Source of the DNA: Gnetum montanum | Taxonomy: Eukaryota; Streptophyta; Gnetopsida; Gnetales; Gnetaceae | NCBI GenBank assembly: GCA_015680685.1 | Contig: MNCI01019132.1 | Location: 381,313-445,312 of the forward strand | Direction of reading: 5' to 3' | Length of the DNA: 64,000 nt | In this document: piece after piece, positions 25,390-35,163 of the stretch | Position numbering within the stretch: position 1 is the first letter of the stretch | How the letters are laid out: every line of letters starts with the position of its first letter | The notes under the pieces: model-generated | What the model saw: only the letters and a program-made list of their open reading frames with translations | Told to the model about the DNA's origin: nothing | Databases searched by the model: none | Program-made: the position numbers and the translations under genes

Positions 25390-25575
25390 NNNNNNNNNNN
25401 NNNNNNNNNNNNNNNNNNNNNNNNNNNNNNNNNNNNNNNNNNNNNNNNNNNNNNNNNNNNNNNNNNNNNNNNNNNNNNNNNNNNNNNNNNNNNNNNNNNN
25501 NNNNNNNNNNNNNNNNNNNNNNNNNNNNNNNNNNNNNNNNNNNNNNNNNNNNNNNNNNNNNNNNNNNNNNNNNNN
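25390..25575. other. Assembly gap (186 N)
   Basis: A run of N follows a poly-T stretch. The second copy continues past the equivalent point for about 280 bp (63720-64000) without reaching the sequence found right of the gap, so the true gap is probably longer than 186 bp. Confidence 0.95.
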
Positions 25576-25787
25576 CCATAGAAACTGGTGGATGGATGGA
25601 TGAAGTGATCTCATTGCCTATCATATCAAAAGAAACATACCTTAGTATCAAAATTGTGACTTAAAGGTAAAAACCAAACATTAGCCATCAACATGAAAAT
25701 AGTTCATACCATCATTCCGAATACTTATTGGATGACAAACTTACATGGTGGAACACACACACACACAAAATGAAAAAGTATAACGAT

Positions 25788-25975
25788 GTTGTAAAACAAA
25801 AACAAGAAAAGTTAAATAAATTTGTAAAACAAAAAAAAAATTTAAGAAATTTGTAAAACAAAAACAAGAAAATTTAAAGAAAGTTGTAAAACAAAAATGT
25901 GTAAGACAAAATCTTGAAAAACAAAAACATGTAAAACAAAAACGTTGTAAAACAAAAATATGTAAAAAAATCGAA
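25788..25975 (-). repeat. Degenerate TGTAAAACAAAAA minisatellite
   Basis: About nine irregular copies of a GTAAAACAAAAA-type unit. On the element sense strand this is the T-rich tract that follows pol. Confidence 0.75.
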
Positions 25976-26299
25976 AAAGAACTAAAGGCCCCATATGATT
26001 AGCATAGGTGGCCATCTCCCCCATGGCTGAGTGAAAAGGAAAAAATCTGAAATAATGAGCACCCATTAGAATTTCTTAAAAGTTCCCAACCCCTCCCCAT
26101 TGATGTTCTTAGATTAATGGGTGGAAGTTGACAACGCTCATATTCCAATGTATATATGCTTTCATTGTTGGCATGGTTTGTTTCCTCAGTTCGTTCCATG
26201 CATATTTGTCTNGCATCTTTGTTTCAAAGTTTCATGGACACACCTATTGCATGGAGGCATTTCCTCCATGTCATCACCCGATGAATCACTGTATGTGAT

Positions 26300-26670
26300 T
26301 CATGGAACTTTCTTCTTCTCGATCTTTCTGTAAATGTTTACCTTAGAGATTTCCAAGGAAAGATCGCGGATCCTAAGGCATGCGTCTACTGTACTTAGCC
26401 ATGCCCTTCCCATTATAATTGGGAAGTCTCCTTCACTGTTGTTCACTTCAATCACCAAGAAATCAACTAGGTAAGACCAACCACACATAGTGGTAATGAT
26501 GTCCTCCACCAATCCCAAGGGAATGGTGATAGAATGGTCTGCTAGCTCTAGTTGGATGTTGCTCTTCTTAAGTTGTGATAGGTTCCAAGCGTGATACATC
26601 TCTTGTGAAATTAAGTTGACTCCAGAACCTGAGTCAAGAAGAGCCCTATGTGGTTCATTTCCAGTGACTT
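26300..26670 (-). pseudogene. E3 aspartic protease, fairly intact
   Basis: The minus strand reads HRALLDSGSGVNLISQEMYH near 26595-26655, with the catalytic D-S-G present, then LADHSITIPLGLVEDI, LVDFLVIEVNN and FPIIMGRAWLSTVDA (to about 26385). It is continuous over about 110 codons, unlike the other elements. Truncation of pol right after it makes it a gag-protease remnant. In a live element it would be the Gag-processing retropepsin. Confidence 0.8.
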
Positions 26671-26679
26671 GAAGGTAGA

Positions 26680-29280
26680 TTAAGGGATTCCAAGGTTAGT
26701 TAGTTTCCTGGGAAGATGGCCTACCTTGATCCAGTTGGTTACAGTATGCATTAACATAACCGTATGCGTTAAGCTTTGTTGGACCGAAGGGTGCTCCGAA
26801 GTGTTAGATGGTGGAGGAGTGTATATGGGCTCAACCGCTTGTTGTTGCGAGAGTTTGTCTAGGCTTTTGGTTCTGAAGAAGGGTCTTCTCTTTTTACAGT
26901 TGTCAGAACCAGCAGTAAGTTGAATATTTACAGTTCTCGTAGCGTGACATTGCTGCGGTTGAGGAGGAAGTTCCCCTTGCATTGTTGGAGCAGGAGGTGT
27001 TATGGGAACTACTACTAGTGGAAGAGGTGCGGATGGATTAGGAGGATGGTGTGGGTATGGAGTATCTCCTGAAGGAGAAGGAGTCCTTCTAAAGTACTCC
27101 CGAACTTGGTAGTGACAGTGGGGCATTGTCTGACTCATGGAGTCACTTGGAGAAATCAGCTACTACACATAATAACCATAAGGATCAGGCTACCGGTAAG
27201 GGTACTGATGTTTCAGCGATGGCATCCCCCATGACTATGGGTATTGCCACTGCTCATGTTGTCCGATGGGTTGTGGTGGAGTTTCACTTGGATAATACGT
27301 CAAGGGTTGGTGGAATTGCCTTGGGTTACCTTGGGGATAACGTAACCTTTAGGGTGTCTGTCGTTGGTTAAGTCTCGGATTAAGTGCATACACCCCAGAC
27401 TCCTATAGATGTGAGATGATTGGACAACATCCATTAGGATGGTCATAGTGGTAGATCTCACATCCACCGTCATCGTCTGAATCCAAATCCACAACTACAT
27501 CGGAGTTAGTGACTTTTCCCTTACCCTTGTTATGTGCAGGGCCTAAATCTCTCCACTTTGTTTTACCTTTGTCATCACTTTGTTCCACCTTAGACTCTTC
27601 TACGATTTTTAAGATAGTTTCAAGTCTAGAGTCTAAGGAACTCCATACATCGTCTACCTTAGCCACTAATTCTATTGTGAGTTTTTCAATCAACAAGGTT
27701 TTTCTGTTCACCAACTCTTCGATTGGTAACTCATCCTCTACATCACAAAATTTCACTCCCTTCTTTCGAAGAGAGGGATCACAGTTGTATTCTTCTGCAC
27801 TTTCCCTTTTTCGTAGCTCACCATCTTCTTTTGCTACTTGCTCCAACAAGCGATGAACTTCATGGGCTCTGAGTTGTGATAGTCTCCCTTGGGCATAAGT
27901 CCCAATGGTTCTTCTAGTTTCATGCCTCAGCCCATCCACGATGTGGTGAAGTTGATCTCGCTAAGCGTAACCATGGCCTGGGCAATGATGTAATAATGTG
28001 TAGTAGCAGGCCATGGCAGCATCCTAGGGTTCATGAGTACCTTACTTCCATCCTTGGATCTTCTTACGCAAATTTTACACTCTAGAGGACATCTAATACT
28101 TATCATTGAACAGTTCTAACATTGTACTCCACCTCCTGATGGTTTTTGGTTCTAAGGATTGGTACCAGCTCTCTTCTTCCTTGGTGAGTATCCTGGAAAA
28201 TAACTTAAGTTTCTGCCACTCATTCTCTATATTCTACAAGGCGCAGGCATCATGGAATGCCTGTAAATGATGTTGCGGATCAATGTTGTATCCCCCTTCA
28301 AATCGTGGGATGGTGTTCATGTCTAAACGCTTGATCCAACTATCCTTTAAATCCCTTGATGGGATTCTCATTGCCTCCGTTATGTCAAGCATACTCTGAG
28401 TTGCAAGTAGGGGCTCATCATGATCATCTTTTTCATTACACCTGTGATGTCTTCATTGTTCCCTACTCTCCCTTCATTCATGCCCCTGTCCTCTCTCTCA
28501 ACTCTCTCGTCGAGGTCTCTCATTTGCCTTACTTTTATCCTCTCCGTTGTGCCCTTCATGATTGCACCCTAATGTGGAAGGAGAGGGTGAGTGATGAGAA
28601 GAAGGAGAAGAAGAAGGAGAACCATCGCCGTGGTGATGCTTCCTACCTTCTCTTCAACTACTTTGGCCCTGATCATGGTGACGATCTAAGTGCCTGTCCT
28701 TGTCTTTTGTTGTTGTTCCCTCTGTGAACAGCTAGTGTTCATGAGCATCAGAACTAGTGTTATGTATCATTGATCGTAAGTTCTGATACCCAACCTCCTC
28801 ACCATCATTAGGAGGGGGAACATCTCTTGATAGAGAACCTGTTGTAATGGGTCCATCATCTCTAGTTTCGTTAAGGACGTGCGGGTCTTTGCCCTTCGAC
28901 AGTGTATGTTGGCTCTCCTGCCTTGTATCCCTCATACGTTGTGCTTCTGTGGGATGATAATCCCTCATGTCAAAGTCTTTCGCAACATATTCGGCATATA
29001 ATTCTGGCATGCTAGTCTATGCCAAGGCACAGAGAAGCATGTTAGAGATTGCACGATCTGGCGGTAACACTATGTTACCATGCAAATCCCTCCAGCGCAT
29101 CTGTTCATCTTGATGGAGGATAAAGGTAAAGTTCGGAATATACTCATCGGGATGAGTATAGACTATCCAATATTGTTTAGGACTTGGCTGGTTTTGGCTA
29201 TGTGTTTTTGATTGCCAACTGTTCTTTGTATGGTTCTTAGGTGGTGAGTTGCTCTTGTGAGAAGAAAAAGAAGAAGACAT
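26680..29280 (-). pseudogene. E3 gag, least decayed copy in the window
   Basis: The start ATG at 29278-29280 (MSSSFSSHKSN) lies about 120 bp inside the primer site. The N-terminal block WIVYTHPDEYIPNFTFILH with QMRWRDLHGN is intact to 29017. A TAG near 29014 separates it from 28732-29010 (MPELYAEYVAKDFDMRDYH). A His/Arg/Ser-rich linker (about 28440-28730) and a frameshifted capsid (about 27950-28380) follow. 27403-27939 is an open stretch with a helical region (AKEDGELRKRESAEEYN) and the block CEIYHYDHPNGCCPIISHL, then a Pro-rich tail to 26680. Frameshifts near the capsid break it. Confidence 0.85.
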
Positions 29281-29401
29281 GATGTCTTATAGGTGTGCTA
29301 ATTACCATTATATAATTTCTATTTGATTAACCCTAAGGTTCGCTAAAGCTCCCAACGATGTAAATGATCTCTTATGTCCTACTCAGCGCACAAACACATA
29401 G

Positions 29402-29419
29402 TCCCCGGCAACAACGCCA
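29402..29419 (-). other. E3 primer binding site, tRNA-Asp type
   Basis: The minus strand reads TGGCGTTGTTGCCGGGGA one base inside the LTR. From memory it differs little from the plant tRNA-Asp complementary site used by Athila-like elements. Confidence 0.8.
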
Positions 29420-29420
29420 A

Positions 29421-30432
29421 TGATGAGTGGTGAGGTACCCCTACACTCAACCATACGAAACAAGTGTAGCATGCGCGATCTAGTCAAACTCCGCAGACTA
29501 AATGCCTACACGCCTCATGTTACACTTAAGGTTAATCATTCGTTATCTTCCCAAACTTACTTGTAGTTGTCACGATGTATGGTTAAGTAAGTCCGAGGTA
29601 TATGATTTTTATAGCTTTTATGTTTTTCTCCTATGCTAACAAGGTGAAGGGTTGAGAAACTAACTAATTCTAACTAATAACTAAGTCCAAATTACCTAGC
29701 ATCAGCATCCGTTCCCACTTACTATACACACCCTGAACTTATGCAACCGTGGCTACCAAATGCTAATCGTTGCTGGGATCACCATGCATAACGCACATGC
29801 TCGAAGTGGTCATACTGAGGCACTTAACTAGGAGGAAAGGGTTGAGAGAATCTAATCTAGCCTAAGTGCGATGAGTAGCCAATTCCTTGACTATCCGTAC
29901 ACATCTTTGTGCACGACTACCACTGGGATTACCAAGCATAGATCCTGGATATGCCACTAGGTTACCAAGTAGTCACACTAGATGCTCGTAATCAAGTCAT
30001 TCTCATACCGCATGCGATGAGTAATTGATTCCTTGACTAACCGTACACATCCTTAGATGCTCGTAATCAAGTCGTACTCATACCGCATTCTAGGAGTTTA
30101 GGGTGAGAGAGAAAACAATAAATAAGTCCTATTCCATGCACTGCACGGTTTATCCAAGAAGTTTGTCTTTATTGCCGTACACAACTTGTGTTCAAGTACA
30201 ATGTTGCTTGAATAAAGATCCATTCACTTTAGGACTCCTATTGTGGGCACATGGCAAATATTCTATCTCTGGAGTGATCAAACTGCCAGAGTTTCCCTAC
30301 TTCTAGCCCAGGATGGGAAATAAGGGGAGTGCTGCCTCTTATTTATAGATTTGGCGATGGACCATGATATCACGTACGCGATATCGCAGGGGATGACGCG
30401 ATATCGCGGCTTGTGTGAATCGCATCTCATCA
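29421..30432 (-). repeat. E3 5' LTR (rho type)
   Basis: The ends are TGATGAG and CTCATCA. It is 1012 bp, longer than the 3' LTR mainly because a unit of about 75-80 bp (GATTCCTTGACTAACCGTACACATC...) is repeated near 30001-30090. TATA and GATATCG palindromic motifs lie at the right end (30340-30410). Confidence 0.92.
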
Positions 30433-30437
30433 CTGTC

Positions 30438-31145
30438 TGAGTTCAACAAGCAATTTCATAAAGACAATCTTATTATACTACCAAAAATTACTTCATAAAC
30501 TACAATGTACAAGTCTCTATTTTGACTATTTAATAGATGTCAAAGATTGCATTCAACAGAGCTTTTAAAAATATTTGACAATTTCTTGATTGAAATACCA
30601 AGGTAATCCACTTTTAAAAATGAAGTTTTTTTAGTCCCATCAAAATACCAAAGATTTTTTAAATCCTCAAGGCTCAAAAGAAATAAGACAATTACTATTA
30701 AGTTGATCAATTAGCTTGTCAGAAAGTTTTGAATACCCAAAAGTAGCAGCCAGAAAGTTTTTCTGTAGTTTTTTTTTTAAAACAAATTATTGGGACTAAT
30801 TTACTTGCCACGGAACGAAAATAAAGAATGGAAGGTTCCAACTTTGAATACCCAAAAGTCCTGAGTTGGCATTGCCGGAATATGCAACATTGAAACATGA
30901 TATGCTGGAAATTAAAATACAATTAGAACATTGTCTTAATTGAAACTGAATTAAAACAAAATTGCGGTGCCAATACACTAGAAATATTATTAAGAAAAAT
31001 AGCAAATATTCTCGTTCAAACAGATCAACCAAATTTTATGGAGACCGTAAACCTTTAGATGTAATGGAAAAGACAAAGAATAACCACCATAAGAAAGAAA
31101 TAGGGCGACCGATAACATAAACGTGCAGAATCAGTGCAAGCAGGG
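30438..31145. other. Non-coding DNA, 3' flank of the GST gene
   Basis: No gene is seen. A short motif TTTGAATACCCAAAAGT occurs twice (about 30729 and 30843). The GST 3' untranslated region must lie at the right end. I found no canonical AATAAA on the minus strand. Confidence 0.55.
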
Positions 31146-31953
31146 CTAGGCCTGATGCTGGGAATGGATAAAGTTACGGAAGATTTCCGTAACGCGGACC
31201 TGATCAGGGACAAGATCCTTCACTCCTTCATTTCCCTGCAGCGCCTCCAGCAGCGCATTCAGCGCAGGAGTAGCCTCACCATTAATCAGCGACACTTCCC
31301 TCAGCGTCTCAATCGCCTTCAGATTTCCATAAAATGAACCAAAAACCAGATCCACTAAACCCGGCTTTTCTCCGCCGAAGTAGGTCTTGCCTTTGCCTAA
31401 GCTCTTGAGCGCATCTTCCAGAAACGCCGCGCTGGCTTTTGCCTCTTCAGCCCACTTCGCCCGAGCTTCCTTATCTGACGTTTTAATGATTTCCTGCATA
31501 CTCTCTGCAAGCTGTGCACAATTTGGGATTCCACGAATCATGTTAGGTATCAAAATGAAATGAAGAGTGCATTTGTTAGGTCGATTGTTGCAAATTATGA
31601 AGAAGGAAATTAAAGAAAGGGTTACCGACCTTCTTGTCAATGAAGTCGGCCCAAAAGCGGGCGACGGCACGGTCAAATGGGTCGGACGGAAGCAGCGGGT
31701 GGGGACTTCCAGGCCACGTTTCTTCGATGTATTCGAGGATGACGAGTGACTCGCAGATGGGCTTGCCGTTGTGGATGAGGACTGGGCATTTTTTGTAGAC
31801 GGGGTTGGATTTCAGTAGCAGCTCGCTCTTGTTCTGCAGATCTTCTGGAAAGAATTCGTAGTTGATTCCCTTGAGGCTCAGGCTCATCATCACTCTTGAA
31901 ACATACGGGCCCAACTTCTCGCCAAGCAGCTTTAGTTCTTGCACTGACCCCAT
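31146..31953 (-). CDS. Tau-class glutathione S-transferase, two exons
   Basis: Soluble GSTs join glutathione to electrophiles, usually as cytosolic dimers; tau is the large plant class for detoxification and stress. Exon 1 is 31953-31630 (108 codons) and exon 2 is 31511-31146 (121 codons plus TAG), joined by a 118-bp GT-AG phase-0 intron, the usual single tau intron position after FIDKK. An alternative splice (donor 31625, acceptor before 31504) would give KKVES. The protein is 229 aa, normal for the class. The start is the ATG at 31953 ([11 protein letters not shown]); no ATG lies in frame before it. The glutathione-fold blocks [12 protein letters not shown] and [13 protein letters not shown] (residues 54-80) are present, as are [11 protein letters not shown] and the C-terminal [10 protein letters not shown] and [10 protein letters not shown]. 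Oddity: in the usual W-x-S-P active-site motif, residues 13 and 15 are Lys and Gly. I see no stop or frameshift. Confidence 0.93.
31512..31629 (-). other. GST intron
   Basis: The donor AAG/GTCGGT and acceptor GCACAG/CTT keep the frame. The length is 118 bp. Confidence 0.75.
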
Positions 31954-32100
31954 TTCTGATTGATCCACTCCACACACACTCTAATCGCCTCCAAAAATCA
32001 GGAATGCTGCGTACCGTAACGAACGAACCAACGATGATTAACAACCGTAACTAGAAAGTGGTGCTTGTAGTGTTTGTGAGACATGGAACAATGCAAAACC

Positions 32101-32110
32101 TTGATTTATA
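32101..32110 (-). promoter_or_regulatory. GST TATA box
   Basis: The minus strand reads TATAAATCAA, about 150 bp before the start codon, which leaves a leader of about 120 nt if transcription starts about 30 bp downstream. Confidence 0.6.
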
Positions 32111-32155
32111 GGAAGAACATCCATGGCTCATCGCCAAGAGAGAAGGAGCGGTGCG

Positions 32156-32175
32156 TGATGTAAGAGGTGACGCGA
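32156..32175. promoter_or_regulatory. ocs/as-1-like element in the GST promoter
   Basis: TGATGTAAGAGGTGACGCGA contains the two spaced TGACG-like half-sites of the ocs/as-1 element, with one half imperfect (TGATG). It sits about 46 bp upstream of the TATA box, where these TGA-bZIP sites lie in known plant GST promoters. Function is inferred. Confidence 0.5.
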
Positions 32176-32427
32176 ACTGGTGGGTAAACATGGAAATAAT
32201 TGCCGGGCGCCGATTGAGCCCCATTCGGGGGAAGCAAAATTTTGCTGAATATATTCTCGAAACACTGGCTTGACCCGTCTTCAATGGTATTGCCAAGAAC
32301 ATTCGGATGGATGTAATATTTATTATCAGGCGAGTGATTAGACTGAGGCTTATCGTATCAAATACCAACTACAGAGGCGTGATGTAAAAAGCCTCCTTGA
32401 ATCGAAAATATCCGGCCGCCTGAACAA

Positions 32428-32607
32428 ATGAGCCGAGCCCTGAGCCGTTCAAGAAGCCGCCTTGTTGGACTGTTCGTGATGCCCTCCCGAAAAGTGAGGT
32501 ACCATTTTGTGGTTCGGATGAGCCGAGCCCTGAGCCGTTCAAGAAGCCGCCTTGTTGGACTGTTCGTGATGCCCTCCCGAAAAGTGAGGTACCATTTTGT
32601 GGTTCGG
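32428..32607. repeat. Perfect tandem duplication, 2 x 90 bp
   Basis: 32428-32517 and 32518-32607 are identical. They lie about 475 bp upstream of the GST start. The unit is GC-richer than its surroundings. Because the period is a multiple of three it leaves open frames on both strands, but nothing suggests coding. Confidence 0.95.
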
Positions 32608-32680
32608 AAGCTTCGGGTTATCGCACTATCACCTTTAAAATCATTCATTTCTTAACAGTTGGCTGACTCATAGCTCTCCC

Positions 32681-32885
32681 ACATGCTGAAAAAAATAGCA
32701 CATTTGTAATAAGTTGTCCTTGACACGCACCCTAAGAGTTCCTCAAAGTAACGTCTCAGCAATTAACACTTCTGAAACACATGCTGAAACACATGCTAAA
32801 AATAGCACATTTGTAATAAGTTGTCCTTGACATGCACCCTAAGAGTTCCTCAAAGTAGCGTCTCAGCAATTAACACTTTTGAAAT
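32681..32885. repeat. Tandem duplication, period 107 bp
   Basis: The ACATGCTGA...TAGCACATTTGTAATAAGTTGTCCTTGACA...AATTAACACTTYTGAAA unit occurs twice (32681-32787 and 32788-32885) with a handful of differences. Confidence 0.9.
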
Positions 32886-33480
32886 AGCACATTAGCAAGT
32901 TTGTGTCATTGACTTTTCAACAAAAAAACATGTGATGGGAAGTAAAAGTGTTTTATCCATGTGATGGAAAGTTTACATGTTTTTCTTGGATAGAAAAAGT
33001 GTTGGTGTAGGTTGGTGAATTTTTGTATGCATGATCTAATATGCACTTAGGTTGTCCATCTACATCTTCCCTAAGTGTGCTCAACTGCCACAGCTTTTCG
33101 AAGTGTGCTTAGTTGCATTTTTGAACACTTTCTATACAGAAAACTATTTCGATGCATCATGTGTAAGGGGCCTCAACTCCAATATAATTGTTTAATGAAG
33201 TTTGTGCATTTTGTTTAATGATATTTGTTATTGTGATTTTATCAACCTTTTTGTATTTTACTTTAAAAGTTATCAATGCATGTAGAAAAACTATAAGTTG
33301 AAATGGTGTATATGTTGTATTGCTTAAATGATGTGGACTATCTATTTAGAGAAATTTGAAAAATATTAAATGTTGTTTATGTTAATTGCCTTCTCGAAAG
33401 GTGAAACATCAATAAGGCAATGCTTCTTTATAAGAAATATGAAAAAAAAAAAACAATATAAACAATTATGAAAGGAATAA
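32886..33480. other. Non-coding DNA between GST upstream repeats and LINE-2
   Basis: No gene or known repeat was recognised. The DNA is AT-rich. Confidence 0.5.
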
Positions 33481-33897
33481 TAAGCAATCCATTAAAGACA
33501 AATAATATCAAGTTAATTTGTCAAGTTTCAAACAACCCTTCTAATGTTGATCATCTTGTCACTCTTAAGCCTTGCATCAAACTTGCAAAGAAAACTAATA
33601 ACAAATTATTTAATAGATTTCACAAAAACTTATGATTTAGTTAGTTAGAAAAAGCTATGGCTACAACAAATAAAATAAGCCTCCCTACAAAACTCATAGC
33701 AATGATTTAAAAGTTATATGAAGAAGTTACCATCAAGCTCAAAGAAAGGAAACTAAAAAAAATTAAATTTTGGAGTAAAATTAGGATGAAGTAAGGCTAT
33801 ATTTTATTCTTGACATTCTTTGGTCTCTTCATTGATGAGTTTCTAGATTAAATGTATAATGGACAATAAAGAAATACTATAAAAATAGGTTCTTAAG
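33481..33897 (+). pseudogene. LINE-2, part 1: N-terminal reverse transcriptase blocks
   Basis: Shifted frames give DFTKTYDLVS..KKLWL (LINE DFRKAFDTVPRDKLW), then a GVK.G...FLTFFGLFIDEF block (LINE GVKQGCPLSPTLFGLFIDEL) near 33770-33845. The sequence is interrupted by the solo LTR S1. Confidence 0.7.
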
Positions 33898-34950
33898 TGA
33901 TGAGTGGCGAGGTACCCCTACACTCAACCATACGAATACGAGCGTGTACGCGCGATCCAGTTGAACTCCGCAGACTAAATGCCTTAACGCCACAAGAAAC
34001 ACTTGGGGTTAATCGTTCGTTGTCTTCCCAGGCTTGCTTGTATGTGTCACGGTGTATGGTTAAGCAAGTCTGAGGTATGTGATTTTTTTGGTATTTTTCG
34101 GTTTATCTTCTATGCTATCAGAGGAAAGGGTTGAGAAACTAAGCTAACTCTAACTAATGTCCTAAGTCTAAATTAACTAGCGTCAGCATCCGTTCCCACT
34201 TACCGGACACACCCTGAACTATGCAACTGTGGCTTACCAAACGCTAATCGTTACTGGGATCACCACACGTAACGCAAGTGCTCGAAGTGGTCGTACTGAG
34301 GCACCTATTTAGCTTAAGTGTGATAAGCAGCCGATTCCTTAGCTAGCCGTACACACCCGTGGGTGCTCGTAACTAAGTCGTACTTATCACACGTTCTAGC
34401 CTAGCAATGAGTAGCCGATTCCTTGACTAGCCGTACACATTGGACTACCACTGGGATTACCAAGCGCAGAATCCTGGAATACGCTACTGGGTTACCAAGC
34501 AGCCAATGCTCGTAATCAAGTCGTACTCATGCGTTGCGACAAGCAGCCGATTCCTTGACTAGCCGTACACGTCCGTAGACGCTCGTAATCAAGTCGTACT
34601 TGTGCGCACTAGGAAAGCAGTAAATAAAAAACAATAAAACCATGTACTGCAAGGTTTATCCAATCAAGTTCGTCTTTATTGCCGTACACAACTTGGGTTC
34701 AGGTTACAAGCTGCTCGAATAAAGAGCCGTTCACTCTAGGACTCCTACTGCGGGCACATGGGAAAAATTCTAACTCTGGAGTGATCAATCTGCCAGAGCT
34801 TCGCTACTTCTAGCCAGGATTCGGAAATGAGGGGAGTGCCACCTCTTATTTATAGATATGGCGGCGGACCGCGATATTGTGTACGCAATATCGCAGGGAA
34901 AGACGCGATATCGCAGTGGCCACGATATCAATGCATGTCGCGTCTCATCA
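33898..34950 (-). mobile_element. S1: solo LTR (rho type) in LINE-2
   Basis: 1053 bp, TGATGAG to CTCATCA, flanked by the exact 5-bp repeat TTAAG (33893-33897 and 34951-34955). No internal retroelement sequence adjoins it. It carries three to four copies of the 75-80 bp LTR minisatellite unit (34310-34620). Confidence 0.93.
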
Positions 34951-34955
34951 TTAAG

Positions 34956-35163
34956 CAATGAACCTACTTCTTTATGTAGATGATGTAACTTTGATATCTA
35001 CTTCTAAGAAAGGCATGTCTAATATGTTACATAGACTCATAGCTTGCATATCTGAAGGTAAGACAAATTCTCTAAAATAGGTCTTGAGGATTTGCAAGGC
35101 TGTGATTAGTATTTTTAGGGAATGTCATAGTTGAGAAAATGGAATATCTCTTGGGAAGACATG
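34956..35163 (+). pseudogene. LINE-2, part 2: RT active site
   Basis: The frame reads LLLYVDDVTLISTSKKGMSN, matching the LINE YADDV-L-S block with Val for Ala. It is the direct continuation of part 1 once S1 is taken out. E4 begins at 35164. Confidence 0.75.

Larger units (their letters stand above)
24088..26000 (-). other. E3 3' non-coding region with assembly gap
   Basis: No gene is seen. It contains a short GA run (24287-24302), blocks shared with E1 (near 24850) and with the second copy (62422-63720), the gap, an AC run (25751-25768) and an A-rich repeat. It holds none of the ORF3 blocks seen in E2 and E4. Confidence 0.6.
23151..30432 (-). mobile_element. E3: gypsy element with gag and protease but no RT/RNase H/integrase
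   Basis: LTRs at 29421-30432 (5') and 23151-24087 (3') enclose, on the minus strand, a primer binding site, gag, protease and a non-coding 3' region. The flanking 5-bp repeat is CTGCC (23146-23150) and CTGTC (30433-30437). In the duplicated copy the left repeat is CTGTC, so the single mismatch is a later change. The protease (down to about 26300) is followed almost directly by the pol-end block SLSHGGDGHLC (about 26000-26040), so RT, RNase H and integrase are deleted. Its gag is the best preserved in the window. Confidence 0.92.

Noticed and set aside
29402-29419. tRNA gene
   Set aside because: Only the 18-nt complement of a tRNA 3' end is present, as expected for a primer binding site. No cloverleaf was seen anywhere in the window.
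30719-31032. Minus-strand frames downstream of the GST
   Set aside because: Hydrophobic, overlapping and unlike any family. Better read as non-coding 3' flank.
31567-32368. Several overlapping open frames around GST exon 1
   Set aside because: Shadows of the GST coding strand or of its promoter. The two-exon GST explains the region.
32358-32655. Open frames on both strands across the 2 x 90 bp repeat
   Set aside because: They exist only because a 90-bp period preserves frame. No start context or similarity is seen.
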